From Pseudomonadota bacterium (GTDB lineage Bacteria > Pseudomonadota > Gammaproteobacteria > Xanthomonadales > Rhodanobacteraceae), in assembly GCA_018241365.1 (NCBI GenBank), contig JAFEDX010000008.1, positions 1 to 35,766 on the forward strand: a DNA stretch of 35,766 bases, read 5' to 3'. Under the pieces are notes generated by a model. It searched no databases. It saw only the letters and a list, made by a program, of their open reading frames with translations, and had not been told where the DNA came from. The position numbers were made by a program, and so were the translations under genes. Below, piece by piece: positions 14,721 through 25,100 of the stretch; position 1 is the stretch's first letter; every line of letters begins with the position of its first letter.

Positions 14721-15708
14721 GTGGGTGGTGTCGCGCGGCTGGTGCCTGTTCCTGCGGGTGGACTGCGGCACGGTGCCGCGCAAGCGGCGCGCGGATTTCG
14801 TGGCGACGGCGGTGCGGCGCGCGGCGCCGTTCCCGGCGCCGGGCTGGCGGATCGCGTGGCAAGGCGACCGGGCCATGGTGTGGATCTGGCCGCAGGACCA
14901 GTTGACGGATCCGGGGGCCCAACCCGAGATCGCCCAGACCGCCGCGCCGCAACGATTCATCCCCGAAACCCTGTTGCGCGGCGCACCGCAGGCCGATGGC
15001 GTGGAACTGGTGCGCTGCTCGGACGGCGTGGAGGCGCGCGCCTGGCGGGACGGCTGCCTGCAGGCCAACAGCTGGTGGCCGGAGACACCGGACGTTCCCG
15101 CATGGGAAGCGTTTTGCCGCGGCGCGGGTTTTGCGCCGCAAGCGGTTCCCGCGGTGGCCGACTTGCCTTGGCGCGAAGAGCCGTGGACGGTCACGCGCGA
15201 CCTCTCGCTCAATACCGCCATCCAGCAATCGCAGCGCTGGGCCATACCCGCCGCGTGCGCGCTGGTGGTGCTGGCCGCTGCTTGGCAGGCCGGGGCGCTG
15301 CTGCGGCTGGAGCTGGCCCGCCATGCGGTAACCAGCCAGATCGCCAGCGAAAGTGCACGCGTCTCCGACATCCTGACCCAGCGCAACCACGCGGAGGATG
15401 ATCTGGCGGCGATCCACGCCCTGCTGGCGCTGCGTCCGCCGGTGCCACAGGTGGAACTGATGACACGCGTGGGCCAGCTGCTGGACAAACAGCAGGCGCG
15501 AATCGTGCGCTGGTCCATGCCGGACCCAAGGACCCTGGACGTCACGGTCAGCATGCCGGCGCCCAATCCCCGGGCGCTGGTGCTGGCGTTCCAGCAGACC
15601 GGCTTGTTCACGGACGTGGGGGCGGATGTCGGACGCGGCGGCGAAAACCAGCTCATCATCCACGCCAAGGTGGTATCGGCCAGGGCCAACGGGGGAAATG
15701 GCGCGTGA
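14584..15708 (+). CDS. gspL: Type II secretion protein GspL
   Basis: A 374-residue bitopic membrane protein that links the GspE ATPase to the inner-membrane platform. An Arg-rich N-terminus and a cytoplasmic domain of about 215 residues precede one membrane segment near 219-240 (AIPAACALVVLAAAWQAGALL), then a periplasmic ferredoxin-like domain. ATG 14584 gives a 137-base overlap with gspK; ATG 14557 and GTG 14725 are alternatives, the last avoiding the overlap but losing the basic N-terminus. Identification rests on topology, operon position and size, since GspL sequences are variable. Stop overlaps the gspM GTG. Confidence 0.85.
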   Translation: MNSGFRRAQVAATRLLTRLRRRFLATRRLRTRDNLTPLREAGRQVEWVVSRGWCLFLRVDCGTVPRKRRADFVATAVRRAAPFPAPGWRIAWQGDRAMVWIWPQDQLTDPGAQPEIAQTAAPQRFIPETLLRGAPQADGVELVRCSDGVEARAWRDGCLQANSWWPETPDVPAWEAFCRGAGFAPQAVPAVADLPWREEPWTVTRDLSLNTAIQQSQRWAIPAACALVVLAAAWQAGALLRLELARHAVTSQIASESARVSDILTQRNHAEDDLAAIHALLALRPPVPQVELMTRVGQLLDKQQARIVRWSMPDPRTLDVTVSMPAPNPRALVLAFQQTGLFTDVGADVGRGGENQLIIHAKVVSARANGGNGA

Positions 15709-16271
15709 CGAAACTGAAGGCACTGGCGCCCCTCGCCGAGGAACTGAAGCAGAATCCCCGCTTGCGCCTCGGGCTGGTCGTGATCGTCGCCCTGATCGCC
15801 ATCTACCAGATCGCCGGCATCAGCCAGTGGCGCGACAGCATGGCCGCAGACTATGCGCTGCAACAGGAACGGTTGTTGCGTGTCCGTGGAATTTCCAGGG
15901 AAGACGGCTGGGCGCAGCGCGCCGCGGACGCCGCCAGCATGCGCAAGGCGCTGCAAGCCGAAATTTCCGACGCCAACAGCGTCGGGTTGGCCCAGGCCAC
16001 GTTCCAGGGCTGGCTGAGCGGCCTGGTGCGCAGTACCGGCAAACCGATGCAGATCACCATGGGCGCGCCGGTCAAGCTGCCGGGGCAGGACGGCTACTGG
16101 AAGATCCCGGCCCAGCTGGCCGGCAACGTAAGCGTCCGCGAGGCGATGGAACTGATCCGGCAGGTGGAAAGTCGAAAAGAGCTCGTGACCGTTGACAGCA
16201 TCGAGCTCAACAACGACCAGTACCCCCGGGCGTCGCTGGCGCTTGCCACCTACTACCACGTTGCGCAATAA
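15705..16271 (+). CDS. gspM: Type II secretion protein GspM
   Basis: A 188-residue bitopic inner-membrane protein, partner of GspL. GTG start in a GTGA overlap with gspL, preceded by GGGGGAAA. A cytoplasmic tail of about 20 residues is followed by the single membrane segment LRLGLVVIVALIAIYQIAGI, then a helical and ferredoxin-like periplasmic part. Position between gspL and gspN supports the assignment; the sequence itself has no catalytic motif. Confidence 0.86.
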   Translation: MTKLKALAPLAEELKQNPRLRLGLVVIVALIAIYQIAGISQWRDSMAADYALQQERLLRVRGISREDGWAQRAADAASMRKALQAEISDANSVGLAQATFQGWLSGLVRSTGKPMQITMGAPVKLPGQDGYWKIPAQLAGNVSVREAMELIRQVESRKELVTVDSIELNNDQYPRASLALATYYHVAQ

Positions 16272-16281
16272 GGTGCCCACG

Positions 16282-16836
16282 ATGCAGCTTCCCGCCTGGG
16301 CCGTCCGGCACCCCTGGCTTGCCGGAATCACCGCATGCGTCGTGGTGGGCGTGCTGGCCGGCTGGCTGGCCAACGGGTTGCCGGCCCCGCCCTCGCACCT
16401 GACGGAAAGCAATGCCTGGAGCCTGCCGGACAAGAACGCGCTGAACCGCTATGATGCCGCGGCTTTCCAGGCGCTCACCCAATCCGGTGCGTGGCAACCT
16501 CCCGCCGGGGCGCACGTCGCGGGCGGCAGCGGCGGCGCTGGCACGCAACCAGGCGGTTGGAAACTGGTCGGCATCGTGACCGCGTCCGGACCGTATGCCT
16601 TGGTGCTGCCGCAAGGCGGCGGTACCACGCAACGCTTGACCATTGGCGAAAAATTGCCGGATGGCGCCACGATCCGGCAGATCCACCACGAGTCGATCGA
16701 ATTCGTGGCCGCGGGCTGCACCCAGACGCGGGAACTGTTCCCCGTTCCGGGCAGCTCCACGGCCAGGAACCCGACATGCAAGCCCGCCGCAGGCGACCAG
16801 CAACCGCCCGCGGCTGACGGAGAAACCCATGAGTAA
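16282..16836 (+). CDS. gspN: Type II secretion protein GspN (XpsN-like, GspC role)
   Basis: A 184-residue protein with an N-terminal membrane anchor (WLAGITACVVVGVLAGWLA) and a periplasmic domain resembling the GspC/PilP homology region: WKLVGIVTASGPYALVLPQ, IGEKLPDGATI. In Xanthomonas the protein at this place, XpsN, links the inner-membrane platform to the secretin in place of GspC. ATG 16282 has AAGG 8 bases upstream. The tail is Pro/Ala/Gly-rich. The stop overlaps the gspD start. No separate gspC is seen in the window. Confidence 0.85.
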   Translation: MQLPAWAVRHPWLAGITACVVVGVLAGWLANGLPAPPSHLTESNAWSLPDKNALNRYDAAAFQALTQSGAWQPPAGAHVAGGSGGAGTQPGGWKLVGIVTASGPYALVLPQGGGTTQRLTIGEKLPDGATIRQIHHESIEFVAAGCTQTRELFPVPGSSTARNPTCKPAAGDQQPPAADGETHE

Positions 16837-19111
16837 AGTCCGCCCGCTTTCCCTGGCGCTGATGATGGCCACGTTGGCAGGCTGCCAGACGGCCCCCGCC
16901 AAGCTGCAATTGCCGGGCCCGTTGCCGGTGGCATCGCCACCCGAGAGCTCGGGTGCGACGCAGCTCTCCGGCAACGAGGCCAAGCGCACGCAGATGGGCG
17001 TCGCGGAAACCCCCACTCCGCCCACGCCGCCCACCGGGATTTCCGGGCTGGAAGTCAAGCAGCCCATGCCCAAGCTGACCGGCCCGGATGTCACGGCCAA
17101 CCTCGACAACCTGCCGCTGCCGGCCTTCATCAACACCGTTTACGGGCACCTGCTGCACGTCGATTATTTCCTCGACCCGAGCCTGGCCAAGACCTCTGAT
17201 CTGGTGACCCTGCGCGTCAACGAGCCGCAGCCCCCTGCCACCTTCTACAAGGTCGCCGCCGACGTGCTGCAGCGCTACGGCGTCGCCGTGCAATGGGATG
17301 GCCACACCGTCAACCTGATTCCCGCCAAGGAAGCCAAGGGCAGCGAGCCGCCGATCCTCATCAGCGGCAGCGCGCTGCCGAGCGTTCCGGAAAGCCATCG
17401 GCCGGTGTTCCAGTTGATCCAGCTGCACGCCGTCGCCACGGGTGATGTCCAGCGCTGGCTGGAAACGGCCTACGCCAACAGCCAGTTGAAGATCGATACG
17501 GACATCCGGCGCAATGCAGTGATCCTGTCGGGGCCGGAAGCCCTGGTCCGGCAAGCCGTGCAAGCCGTCAAGGTGCTGGACCGGCCGTTCCTGCGCGGCA
17601 GCTTCAGCCGGCGCATCGAGCCCGCCTTCATCAGCGCCACCGACCTCGCGCCACGGCTGGTCGATGCCCTGAATGCCGAAGGCTATTCCGCCAGCACCGG
17701 CGTGGAACCGGGCCGCTCGATCATCATCCTGCCGATCACCGCGGCCAACAGCCTGCTGGTGTTCGCCCCCGACCAGGCCACGCTGGACCACGTCATCCAG
17801 TGGGCGCACACCATCGACCAGCCCAACCCGACCTCGGGCAAGGACAGCCTGTTCTATTATCCGGTGCAAAACACCAAGGCCGCCGAGATCGCGGCGGTGC
17901 TGAACGGCACCTCGGGCACCGGCAACCAGGACCTGACCATGGGTTCGAATCCGACGCCCACGGCCACGGCCACCCCCCTGGGGAAACCCGCCAACGAAGC
18001 CAATCCCAAGGGCGGTAGTGGCACTGCGGGCGCCATCGGCGAGGGCTCCCTGCGCGTGGACGTGCCACGCAACGCGCTGATCTACCGCGGCGATCCGACC
18101 GAATGGCAGCGCATGCTGCCGTTGATCAGGCAGATGGACCGCCCGGCCCGGCAGGTCATGATCCAGGTGACGATCGCCGAAGTCACCTTGACCAGCGACA
18201 CCAACTACGGCGTCTCGTGGCTGGCCTTCGACAAGCATGGCCGGTTCAATGGCAACTGGGTGGTCGGCCAACTGGGCGGAACCACCGGCACGGGTACTGG
18301 CACCGGTGGAACAGGCGGTACCGGCGGCACAAGCGGCTCCAGCAGCATCGGCAACGGTGGCTTGAGCTATCTGGTCGACGTGGCCGGCGCCAACCGCGCC
18401 CAGCTCACCGCGCTGGCGTCCGACAATCGCGTGACCATCCTCTCCACCCCGCGCCTGCTGGTGCAGAGCGGCCAGCAAGCCAGCATCAACGTCGGTACGC
18501 AGGTACCCACGCTGACCTCCACCACCGCATCCAACCAGCAGACCGGAGGCACCTCCAACCTGTTGCAGTCGGTCCAGTACGTCAACACGGGCATCATCCT
18601 GGACGTCAAGCCCACGATCTTCTCCGACAACCGGATCGACCTCGAGATCAGCCAGGAAGTCAGCGCGGCGCTGCCTGTGGCCACGACCGGTCCCCAGTCC
18701 CCCGCGATCTCGGACCGCAAGGTGAGCACGACCCTGACCCTGCAGGACGGCGGCTCGGTGGTGCTGGGCGGCCTCATTTCGACCCAAACCACGAATGGCA
18801 ACACTGGCGTGCCCTTGCTCAAGGACATCCCGCTCATCGGCAACCTGTTCAGTTCACACACCAAGAACAAGCAGCGCGATGAGCTGCTGATCATGATCGT
18901 GCCCTACATCATCGATTCGGACGCGCAGGCCAAGGCGGTCACGCAGGCCGTGATCGACAGCACGCCCAGCATCGGCGACAAGACCGTTAAAGAGTCGCTG
19001 ATGCCGGTGCCGCAGACGCAGCCACGGCTGCCGCCAGCGCCGCACCCCCCGACGCCGGCCCAGACCCAAGGCATCGGCAACGGCGAGCACGATCCATCCA
19101 TACACGGGTGA
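16829..19111 (+). CDS. gspD: Type II secretion outer-membrane secretin GspD
   Basis: A 760-residue secretin that forms the outer-membrane channel. It starts with a lipoprotein signal (MATLAGC, lipid on Cys19), as in Xanthomonas XpsD. N0-N3 periplasmic domains span roughly 85-450 (LPLPAFINTVYGHLLHVDYF, RNAVILSGPEALVRQAV). The secretin domain follows to about 700, with VPLLKDIPLIGNLFSSHTKN and DELLIMIVPYII near its end. A low-complexity Gly/Thr/Ser stretch encoded at about 18274-18345 sits in the secretin region, and the C-terminal tail is Pro/Gln-rich. It overlaps gspN by 8 bases and is last in the operon. Confidence 0.95.
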   Translation: MSKVRPLSLALMMATLAGCQTAPAKLQLPGPLPVASPPESSGATQLSGNEAKRTQMGVAETPTPPTPPTGISGLEVKQPMPKLTGPDVTANLDNLPLPAFINTVYGHLLHVDYFLDPSLAKTSDLVTLRVNEPQPPATFYKVAADVLQRYGVAVQWDGHTVNLIPAKEAKGSEPPILISGSALPSVPESHRPVFQLIQLHAVATGDVQRWLETAYANSQLKIDTDIRRNAVILSGPEALVRQAVQAVKVLDRPFLRGSFSRRIEPAFISATDLAPRLVDALNAEGYSASTGVEPGRSIIILPITAANSLLVFAPDQATLDHVIQWAHTIDQPNPTSGKDSLFYYPVQNTKAAEIAAVLNGTSGTGNQDLTMGSNPTPTATATPLGKPANEANPKGGSGTAGAIGEGSLRVDVPRNALIYRGDPTEWQRMLPLIRQMDRPARQVMIQVTIAEVTLTSDTNYGVSWLAFDKHGRFNGNWVVGQLGGTTGTGTGTGGTGGTGGTSGSSSIGNGGLSYLVDVAGANRAQLTALASDNRVTILSTPRLLVQSGQQASINVGTQVPTLTSTTASNQQTGGTSNLLQSVQYVNTGIILDVKPTIFSDNRIDLEISQEVSAALPVATTGPQSPAISDRKVSTTLTLQDGGSVVLGGLISTQTTNGNTGVPLLKDIPLIGNLFSSHTKNKQRDELLIMIVPYIIDSDAQAKAVTQAVIDSTPSIGDKTVKESLMPVPQTQPRLPPAPHPPTPAQTQGIGNGEHDPSIHG

Positions 19112-19146
19112 TGCGTTCCACGACATGCAGGCCTGGCGACTGATGC

Positions 19147-19299
19147 GTCGGGCCTGCCGACCCTCCTACAAGAGCGGCTGTCGTAGGAGCGGCGGAAGCC
19201 GCGACCACGCGTTGCTCGCAAACAAGGTCGCAAGCTTCGTCGGGCCGTCCGGCCCTCCAGCTTGAAGCGCCGCCGTATCGGGCCTTCCGAACCGCCTAC
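19147..19299. repeat. REP cluster between gspD and gmhB
   Basis: Ggaa-loop-type units at 19147-19169, 19183-19205 and about 19240-19260, plus a decayed one at about 19277-19299. The last provides the TAG stop of gmhB. It lies between two convergent operons, where REPs can act as transcription barriers. I see no separate T-tailed terminator. Confidence 0.83.
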
Positions 19300-19802
19300 C
19301 GCAAGTAACCGATGGCATCGCGCAAGCCCGGCAGGGCTTCGCCGCCGAGTTGCAGATTGGAGCCGACACCGGCGGCACGCCCGGCCGCGAGATCGGAGTC
19401 GCTATCGCCGACGAACAGCGACGCGTCGAGGTCGAGATCCAGCTCGCGTTGCGCTTGCAGCAGCATCCCCGGCTTGGGCTTGCGGCACTCGCAATCACGC
19501 AAATATTCGCCGCGGCCGTGCACCGGATGGTGCGGGCAGTAGTACACCGCGTCCAGGTGCGCACCGTGCCGATCGAATTCCCCGCGCAGCCAATCCACGT
19601 AAGCATGGAAGTCCGCTTCGGTGTAATAGCCGCGCGCGATGCCGGCCTGGTTGGTGACCATCACGTTCAGGTAACCGTGTGCCGTCGCAGCCCGGCACAG
19701 GTCGAAAATCCCGTCGATGAATTCGGTGCGCTCCGGCGTGCACACGTAGCCGTGGTCGACGCTGATCACGCCATCCTTGTCGAGGAACAGCGCGCGCTGC
19801 AT
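19296..19802 (-). CDS. gmhB: D,D-heptose 1,7-bisphosphate phosphatase GmhB
   Basis: A 168-residue cytoplasmic HAD phosphatase that removes the C7 phosphate of heptose 1,7-bisphosphate. Catalytic motif FLDKDGV with Asp8 and Asp10; VTNQ as motif II; KPKPGM as motif III; VGDSDSDLAAG as motif IV. The zinc-binding loop CPHH...CEC (Cys89, His91, Cys104, Cys106) is typical of GmhB. ATG 19802 overlaps the hddC stop (TGATG). The TAG stop lies in REP-like sequence, so the final residues may have been reshaped. Last gene of the heptose operon; with hddC beside it, the alpha-anomer route to GDP-heptose is likely. Confidence 0.93.
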   Translation of the reverse strand: MQRALFLDKDGVISVDHGYVCTPERTEFIDGIFDLCRAATAHGYLNVMVTNQAGIARGYYTEADFHAYVDWLRGEFDRHGAHLDAVYYCPHHPVHGRGEYLRDCECRKPKPGMLLQAQRELDLDLDASLFVGDSDSDLAAGRAAGVGSNLQLGGEALPGLRDAIGYLR

Positions 19803-20518
19803 CAGCGTGCGCCCGCCGGCATGGCCGCGAACTGCGCCTGCGCGCGCAGGTAATCCTCGGGCACGCCGATGTCGATGAAGCCCCGGGTCGCCGTGAACCC
19901 CACGACCGGCGCACGCGACGCGATCGGTTCCAGCACCTCGCGCTCGAACGAGAACGCATGGCCGGGCGCAAAACCTGCGAGCACTTCGCGCCTGAGCCAA
20001 TACACGCCGGCGTTGATGTAGCCCGCCCCCGCGCCACCTTTTTCCTCGAAGCCAACGATGCGCTCGCCATCCACATGCACGGCGCCGTAGCGCCCGACGT
20101 CCGGTACCCGCGCCAGCGCGATACCCAGCGGCGCACCGGAATCCATCGCGGCATGCGCGAACGCGGTGTAGTCCAGCTCCAGCCAGGTATCCCCGTTCAA
20201 CGCGAACAGCGTGTCGCCCTCGATCGCGGACAGCGCCAACGCCAGCGCCCCGCCGGTGCCGAGCGGCGCAGGTTCGCGCGAATAGGCGAGCGCCATGCCG
20301 CGCCACGTCGAACCCAACGTCGACTCGACCTGGTCACCAAGATGGCCGGTGGCCAGTACCACGCGGCGCAGCCCTTGCGCTGCGAGCACATCCAGCATCC
20401 ACGCAAGAAACGGGCGGCCGGTGACCGGCGCCAGCGGCTTGGGCACAGCATCGACGACGCCGCGCAGGCGGGTGCCGAATCCGCCGGCCAGGATGATGGC
20501 CTCGTCAGTCGTGCCCAC
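19802..20518 (-). CDS. hddC: D-glycero-alpha-D-manno-heptose 1-phosphate guanylyltransferase HddC
   Basis: A 238-residue nucleotidyltransferase with the sugar-nucleotide pyrophosphorylase start AIILAGGFGTRL and VPKPLAPVTGRPFL. Other family motifs are GTGGALALA and LNGDTWLELD (metal-binding Asp). It should join GTP and heptose 1-phosphate to make GDP-D-glycero-alpha-D-manno-heptose. Start is GTG at 20518, inside the last 14 bases of gmhA. The choice of GTP over other nucleotides is inferred from its neighbours hddA, gmhA and gmhB, since the fold alone does not decide it. Confidence 0.88.
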   Translation of the reverse strand: MGTTDEAIILAGGFGTRLRGVVDAVPKPLAPVTGRPFLAWMLDVLAAQGLRRVVLATGHLGDQVESTLGSTWRGMALAYSREPAPLGTGGALALALSAIEGDTLFALNGDTWLELDYTAFAHAAMDSGAPLGIALARVPDVGRYGAVHVDGERIVGFEEKGGAGAGYINAGVYWLRREVLAGFAPGHAFSFEREVLEPIASRAPVVGFTATRGFIDIGVPEDYLRAQAQFAAMPAGAR

Positions 20519-21104
20519 GCGGAAACATCTCGCGCTCGATCATCCCGCAGACCAGGTGCCCGAGCAGTTCATGGCCTTCCTGGATCTTCGGCGTCTCGTC
20601 GGAGGGCATCCTGAGGCACACCGTGCAACGTTCGGCCATCGCACCGCCCTTGCGACCGGTGAAGCCGACGACCTCGATGCCGGCGGCGCGTGCAGTGTCG
20701 ATCGCCAGCAGGATGTTTCTCGAATTGCCGGAGGTTGAAAGCGCGAACAGCAGGTCGCCCTTGCGGCCCAGGGCCTCGATCTGCCGCGCAAACACCCGTT
20801 CGTAACCGTAGTCGTTGCCGATCGCGGTCAGCGCGCTGGTGTCGGTGGTGAGCGCGATGCCGGCAAGCCCCGGCCGGTCGTAGTTGAAGCGGCTGACCAG
20901 CTCGGCCGCCCAGTGCTGCGCATCGGCCGCGCTGCCGCCGTTGCCCGCGAACAGGATCTTGTTGCCGCGCTGCAGGGCCGCAATCGAGCGCGCCAACACA
21001 TCCAGTACCTGCTGCCGCAACGTCGCGTCCGCGGCCATCGCCTCGACCAGCTTGCGCGACTTGTCGAATTCGGTGTCGAGGTAGGCGTTCAACCGATCCG
21101 CCAC
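20505..21104 (-). CDS. gmhA: Sedoheptulose 7-phosphate isomerase GmhA
   Basis: A 199-residue SIS-domain enzyme that converts sedoheptulose 7-phosphate to D-glycero-D-manno-heptose 7-phosphate. Motifs GNGGSAADAQHWAAELVSRF, LSTSGNSRNILLA and GHELLGHLVCGMIE match GmhA. The GTG at 21104 is chosen because it has GGGAG seven bases upstream and gives the usual family N-terminus; it overlaps the hddA stop by 16 bases. The open frame extends farther upstream but those codons lie inside hddA. Confidence 0.93.
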   Translation of the reverse strand: MADRLNAYLDTEFDKSRKLVEAMAADATLRQQVLDVLARSIAALQRGNKILFAGNGGSAADAQHWAAELVSRFNYDRPGLAGIALTTDTSALTAIGNDYGYERVFARQIEALGRKGDLLFALSTSGNSRNILLAIDTARAAGIEVVGFTGRKGGAMAERCTVCLRMPSDETPKIQEGHELLGHLVCGMIEREMFPRGHD

Positions 21105-22117
21105 GAGCCGGCTCCCTGCTGGGTGAAATGAAAGTCCAGAATACTGCCGCCTTCGGCCAACAGCGCGCGGCTGAGGCCGATGCGGTCCTCGGGATCGCAC
21201 AGGAACATCATGAATCCGCCGCCGCCGGCGCCGGAAACCTTGGCCGCGCGCGCGCCGTGTGCGAACGCGAGCGCTTCCATCCGGTCGATCAACGGATTGC
21301 TGATCCCCGCCGCCATGCGCTTCTTGGCTTCCCAGCCCGCCTGCATGGTGGCTTCCAGCCCGCGCAGGTCGCCCTTCAACACGCACTCCTTCATGCGGAT
21401 GGCCTCTTCCTTCAGCCGGTGCGTGGCTTCGGTGGCGTCGTGGTTTTCAGCGCCGATGTTCTTCACCTGCTGATCGATGATTTCGGCCGAGGCGCGCGAC
21501 ACGCCGGTAAAGTACAGCACCAGCGAGGCCTCCAATTCCGCGCGCACCCAGTCCTTGATGCGCAGCGGATTCACGATCACCCGGTCGCCGGCGTAGAACT
21601 CCATGAAGTTGAAACCGCCGAAGGCCGCGGCGTACTGGTCCTGCTTGCCGCCCGCAAGTTGCAGGTCCTTGCGCTCGATGTCGTAGGCGAGTTGCGCGAC
21701 TTCGTACTCGCCTAGCGGCAGCGAAAAATATTCGGCGAACGCCTGCACCAGTGCGACCACCATGGTCGAGGACGAACCGAGGCCCGATCCGGGCGGTGCA
21801 TCGGAAAAGGTTTTCACCGATAGCGGTGGCCGCTCGTCGTTGAGGAAATCCCGCGACACCCGCGCATACACGCCTTTCAACAACCGCAGGGATCCGCTGC
21901 CGTCGATCGCGCGATCGCAGGCGTGGGTTTCCTCGCGGCCCACGTCGAGCGCATGGAAGCACGCCTCGCGTCCGTCACGCGGCGCGATGATTGCGTACGC
22001 ATAGCGGTCGATGGTGGCGTTCATCACCCGTCCGCCGTAGCGGTCGCAATACGGCGAGACGTCGGTGCCGCCCCCGGCAAGGCCCAGCCGCAGCGGCGCA
22101 CGCGCACGCACGATCAT
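21089..22117 (-). CDS. hddA: D-glycero-alpha-D-manno-heptose 7-phosphate kinase HddA
   Basis: A 342-residue GHMP-family kinase that phosphorylates heptose 7-phosphate at C1. N-terminal [16 protein letters not shown] is typical of HddA; the ATP loop is [14 protein letters not shown] at residues 108-121; the third motif is [17 protein letters not shown] 22117 overlaps the stop of the upstream glycosyltransferase (ATGA). With gmhA, hddC and gmhB following in overlap, the complete pathway from sedoheptulose 7-phosphate to GDP-heptose is present. Confidence 0.93.
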   Translation of the reverse strand: MIVRARAPLRLGLAGGGTDVSPYCDRYGGRVMNATIDRYAYAIIAPRDGREACFHALDVGREETHACDRAIDGSGSLRLLKGVYARVSRDFLNDERPPLSVKTFSDAPPGSGLGSSSTMVVALVQAFAEYFSLPLGEYEVAQLAYDIERKDLQLAGGKQDQYAAAFGGFNFMEFYAGDRVIVNPLRIKDWVRAELEASLVLYFTGVSRASAEIIDQQVKNIGAENHDATEATHRLKEEAIRMKECVLKGDLRGLEATMQAGWEAKKRMAAGISNPLIDRMEALAFAHGARAAKVSGAGGGGFMMFLCDPEDRIGLSRALLAEGGSILDFHFTQQGAGSWRIG

Positions 22118-25100
22118 GGTTTGTCCTCGAGCTCGAACACGCCGGCCAGCGCGCGGCGCATCGACGCGCGCGAAAAACGCGCTTCGGCGTAGCGCGCTGA
22201 TGCCGCGGAACACGCAAGCCACGCGGACTCATCCATCAGCAATTCCACCACCGCATCGGCGATGGCGGCCTCGTCGTCGGCAACCCGCACGATTTTATCG
22301 ACGCCGTCCAAGCCCTGCGCTCCCACGTGGGTGGTGACCAGCGGCAAGCCTTGCTGCAGCGCTTCGACCACCTTCGACTTGACGCCCGCGCCGAAGCGCA
22401 GCGGCACCACCGCCACGCGGCTGCGCGCATAGTAATCCTGCAGGGCGGCGTCGCACACGTAGCCTGCGACGAGCACATGTTCGCAGGCGAGCGCCTTCAC
22501 CGCATCGGTCGGGTTGGAACCGACCAGGTGCAGGCGCGTGTATGGCAGCCGCTCGCGCACGCGCGGGAAAATCCGCTCGACCAGCCACACCGCCGCATCC
22601 ACGTTCGGCGGATGCGCGAACCCAGCCACGAACAAGACATCCGCACGTTGTTTGAACGAACTCCCCGCACGCGCGCCGAATGTATCGAAGCAATAGGCTT
22701 GGACGGGCCGCACGTCCACGCGTGGCGCCAATCGGTGGACCTCGGCCACTTCCTCGCCGGACGGATACAACGCCACGTCGGAGCGCTCCCACAGCGTCCG
22801 TTCCATGGTTTCGCAACGTTCGGCTTCCTTGCGCACGGCGACATCACCGGTCTGTCCGAAGCGTTGGCGCAAACGCGCGCAGTGCAAATCGTGCCCGTAA
22901 TAGACCACGCGGGCCTTGGGCAACTTGCGCCGCACCGCGTCGATGAACTGGATGGCGACATACGGGCGGTTCAACAGCACGCTGTCGATCGCCCCCCCCG
23001 ACTCGGCCAGGTAGCGCTCGAATCCACCGGCCCACGCGGCACCGTAGACGACTTCCACGCCCATGCGCTGCAGGGTCGGCACGTACACCGGATCGCGGAA
23101 AAGATTTTCCGGCCAGAACTTCACCACGCAGCCGAGATCCAGCAGGGCCTGGATGAACTGCATCACCGTGCGCGAACCGGCGTCGCGGTCAGGTTGCGGT
23201 ACGTAGTGGTCCACCACCAGCACCACCTTGCGGCCCTGGCTGCGCTCGCGTGCACGGAAGACGTTCTCCGCATTCGGATAATGCGTCGCCAGTTCGCGCT
23301 GCCAACGCTCGCGGAATTTCTTCTGGTTGATGGCCTGGTACGCCTTGATGCCGCTGTGCTCGTCGGTGCCGTGCGAAACGCCCTCGTAATGGACGACGAT
23401 GGAAAACGGCGTGTAGTACAGCTTGCGGCCGGCCGCGCGCACCTTGAACGCAAGATCCGAGTCTTCGCAGTACGCTGGCACGTAGGCTTCGTCGAACCGA
23501 CCCAGCTCATCGAACAGCGCCTTCGGGATCAGCAGCGATGCGCCCGAACAGTAGTCGGTTTCGCGCACATAGTTGAAGCGCGGCTCGTCCGGGTCGGCGA
23601 GGCGCCCGAAGTTCCACGCGCTCGCGTCGCGCCATACGATACCGCCGGCTTCCTGCAAGCGGCCGTCGGGATACACCAGCTTGGAACCAACCATGCCGCA
23701 GTCGGGAAAGCGCGCGAATACGTCCAGCATGGCATCCAGCCAGCCCTCGGTCACCTCGGTGTCGTTGTTGAGGAAATACACGTAGCGACCGCGCGCCATG
23801 CCCGCTGCGCGATTGCACGAACGCAGGAAACCGAGGTTCCGCGGATTGACCTCGTAGCGAAGGCCCGGCACCTGGCGCAATGCCTCCATGTCGGTATCGC
23901 CCGAGGCATCTTCCGCCACCAGTACCTCGCATGAGGCGAGCGGCGGATGCGCGGCGATGGAACGCAGGCAGGTCGCGGTGACATCAAGCCTGCCGTAGGT
24001 CGGGATGATGATGCTGACTTCGGGTGCGGCGTGGACGGGGAATGCCAGCCCGGCCAGCGCCGCCCGCCGTGCAGTGTCCGTCATCGGCCCCGACTCGCCA
24101 GCTGGCGTTGACACCAGGGGTGACGCAGCCAACGGACGGACCGGCAGGCGTGGTTGCCGCAGACGCGCCCGGAACCCGCTGACGTTGCCGCGCATCAGCA
24201 TGGCAAGGCCGCGCAACGGGCGCGTCAGGCGCCACGATCGAGATTGCACCACCATCTGGTATTGGTGGTCCTTGGCCGCGAGTTCACTCGTCAGGCGGTC
24301 AACATGCGCGCGCAGCCGTGACTGCTCAACCACTGCGCGCTCGAGATCGACCATCGTCCGCGCATGTTCCACGCGCAATCCTGTCAACTGCTCATCCAAC
24401 TCCTTCGCCCACGCCACCGCCTGCTCGTGATCGGCCACGGTGCGCGCATGGATGCCCCGCAATTCGGCCAACTGCTCGTCCAGCCGCATCGCCCAGGCAC
24501 TGCGTGCATCCACCTCGCTCTGCAATTGCGCCTGCGTCTGTTCGCCCTGCAGCTGGATGCGGGTCCGGTCGCCCGCCAGCTCGTCGACCAAGCCGACGGC
24601 GTGTTCCAGGCCTTGCGCCAAGTGCCCTTCCAGACCTGCAAGCACCGTCCAGGCCTCTTCGTCGGTGCTGACGCGACGCAGACGTGCATAGGCACCAGCG
24701 GCAAGCTGCGCAAGGTAGTCGCCCCCGGTTGGCCCACGAAAAGCATGATGGCGCCCGGATCCATCGAGAAAGACCGCAGCCTCGCCTTGCACTGCTTCCG
24801 GTTGGCGCGGCCAGTCGATCCCGAGACCCGCGGCAATCCGCTCGACGCCGCCCCGCCAATCGGCGAGCAGATCTTCGTAGGCGACGAGCTGACGCGGGCA
24901 CCCGCGGCTGGCACGTTCGGCCTCGATCAAATGGCGCAGCCACAGCAACCGCGCGGTATCCGGCATCGGCGCCCCGCCGCGCTCCGTCAATGACGCGATC
25001 ACCTCTTCCGGATGACGCACCACCAGCACGAACACCGGTTCGATGCCGCGCGCATGCAGCACCTCGCGCCACAGGGGCGCAGTGCGGCTGAGGCGCGGAT

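Noticed and set aside
16475-18787. Long - strand open frame opposite gspN and gspD
   Set aside because: Shadow of the secretin gene; no domain pattern and an unlikely amino-acid composition.
22327-23934. Open + strand frame opposite the fusion glycosyltransferase
   Set aside because: The opposite strand encodes clear GT2 and GT4 domains; this frame is His/Arg-rich without motifs.
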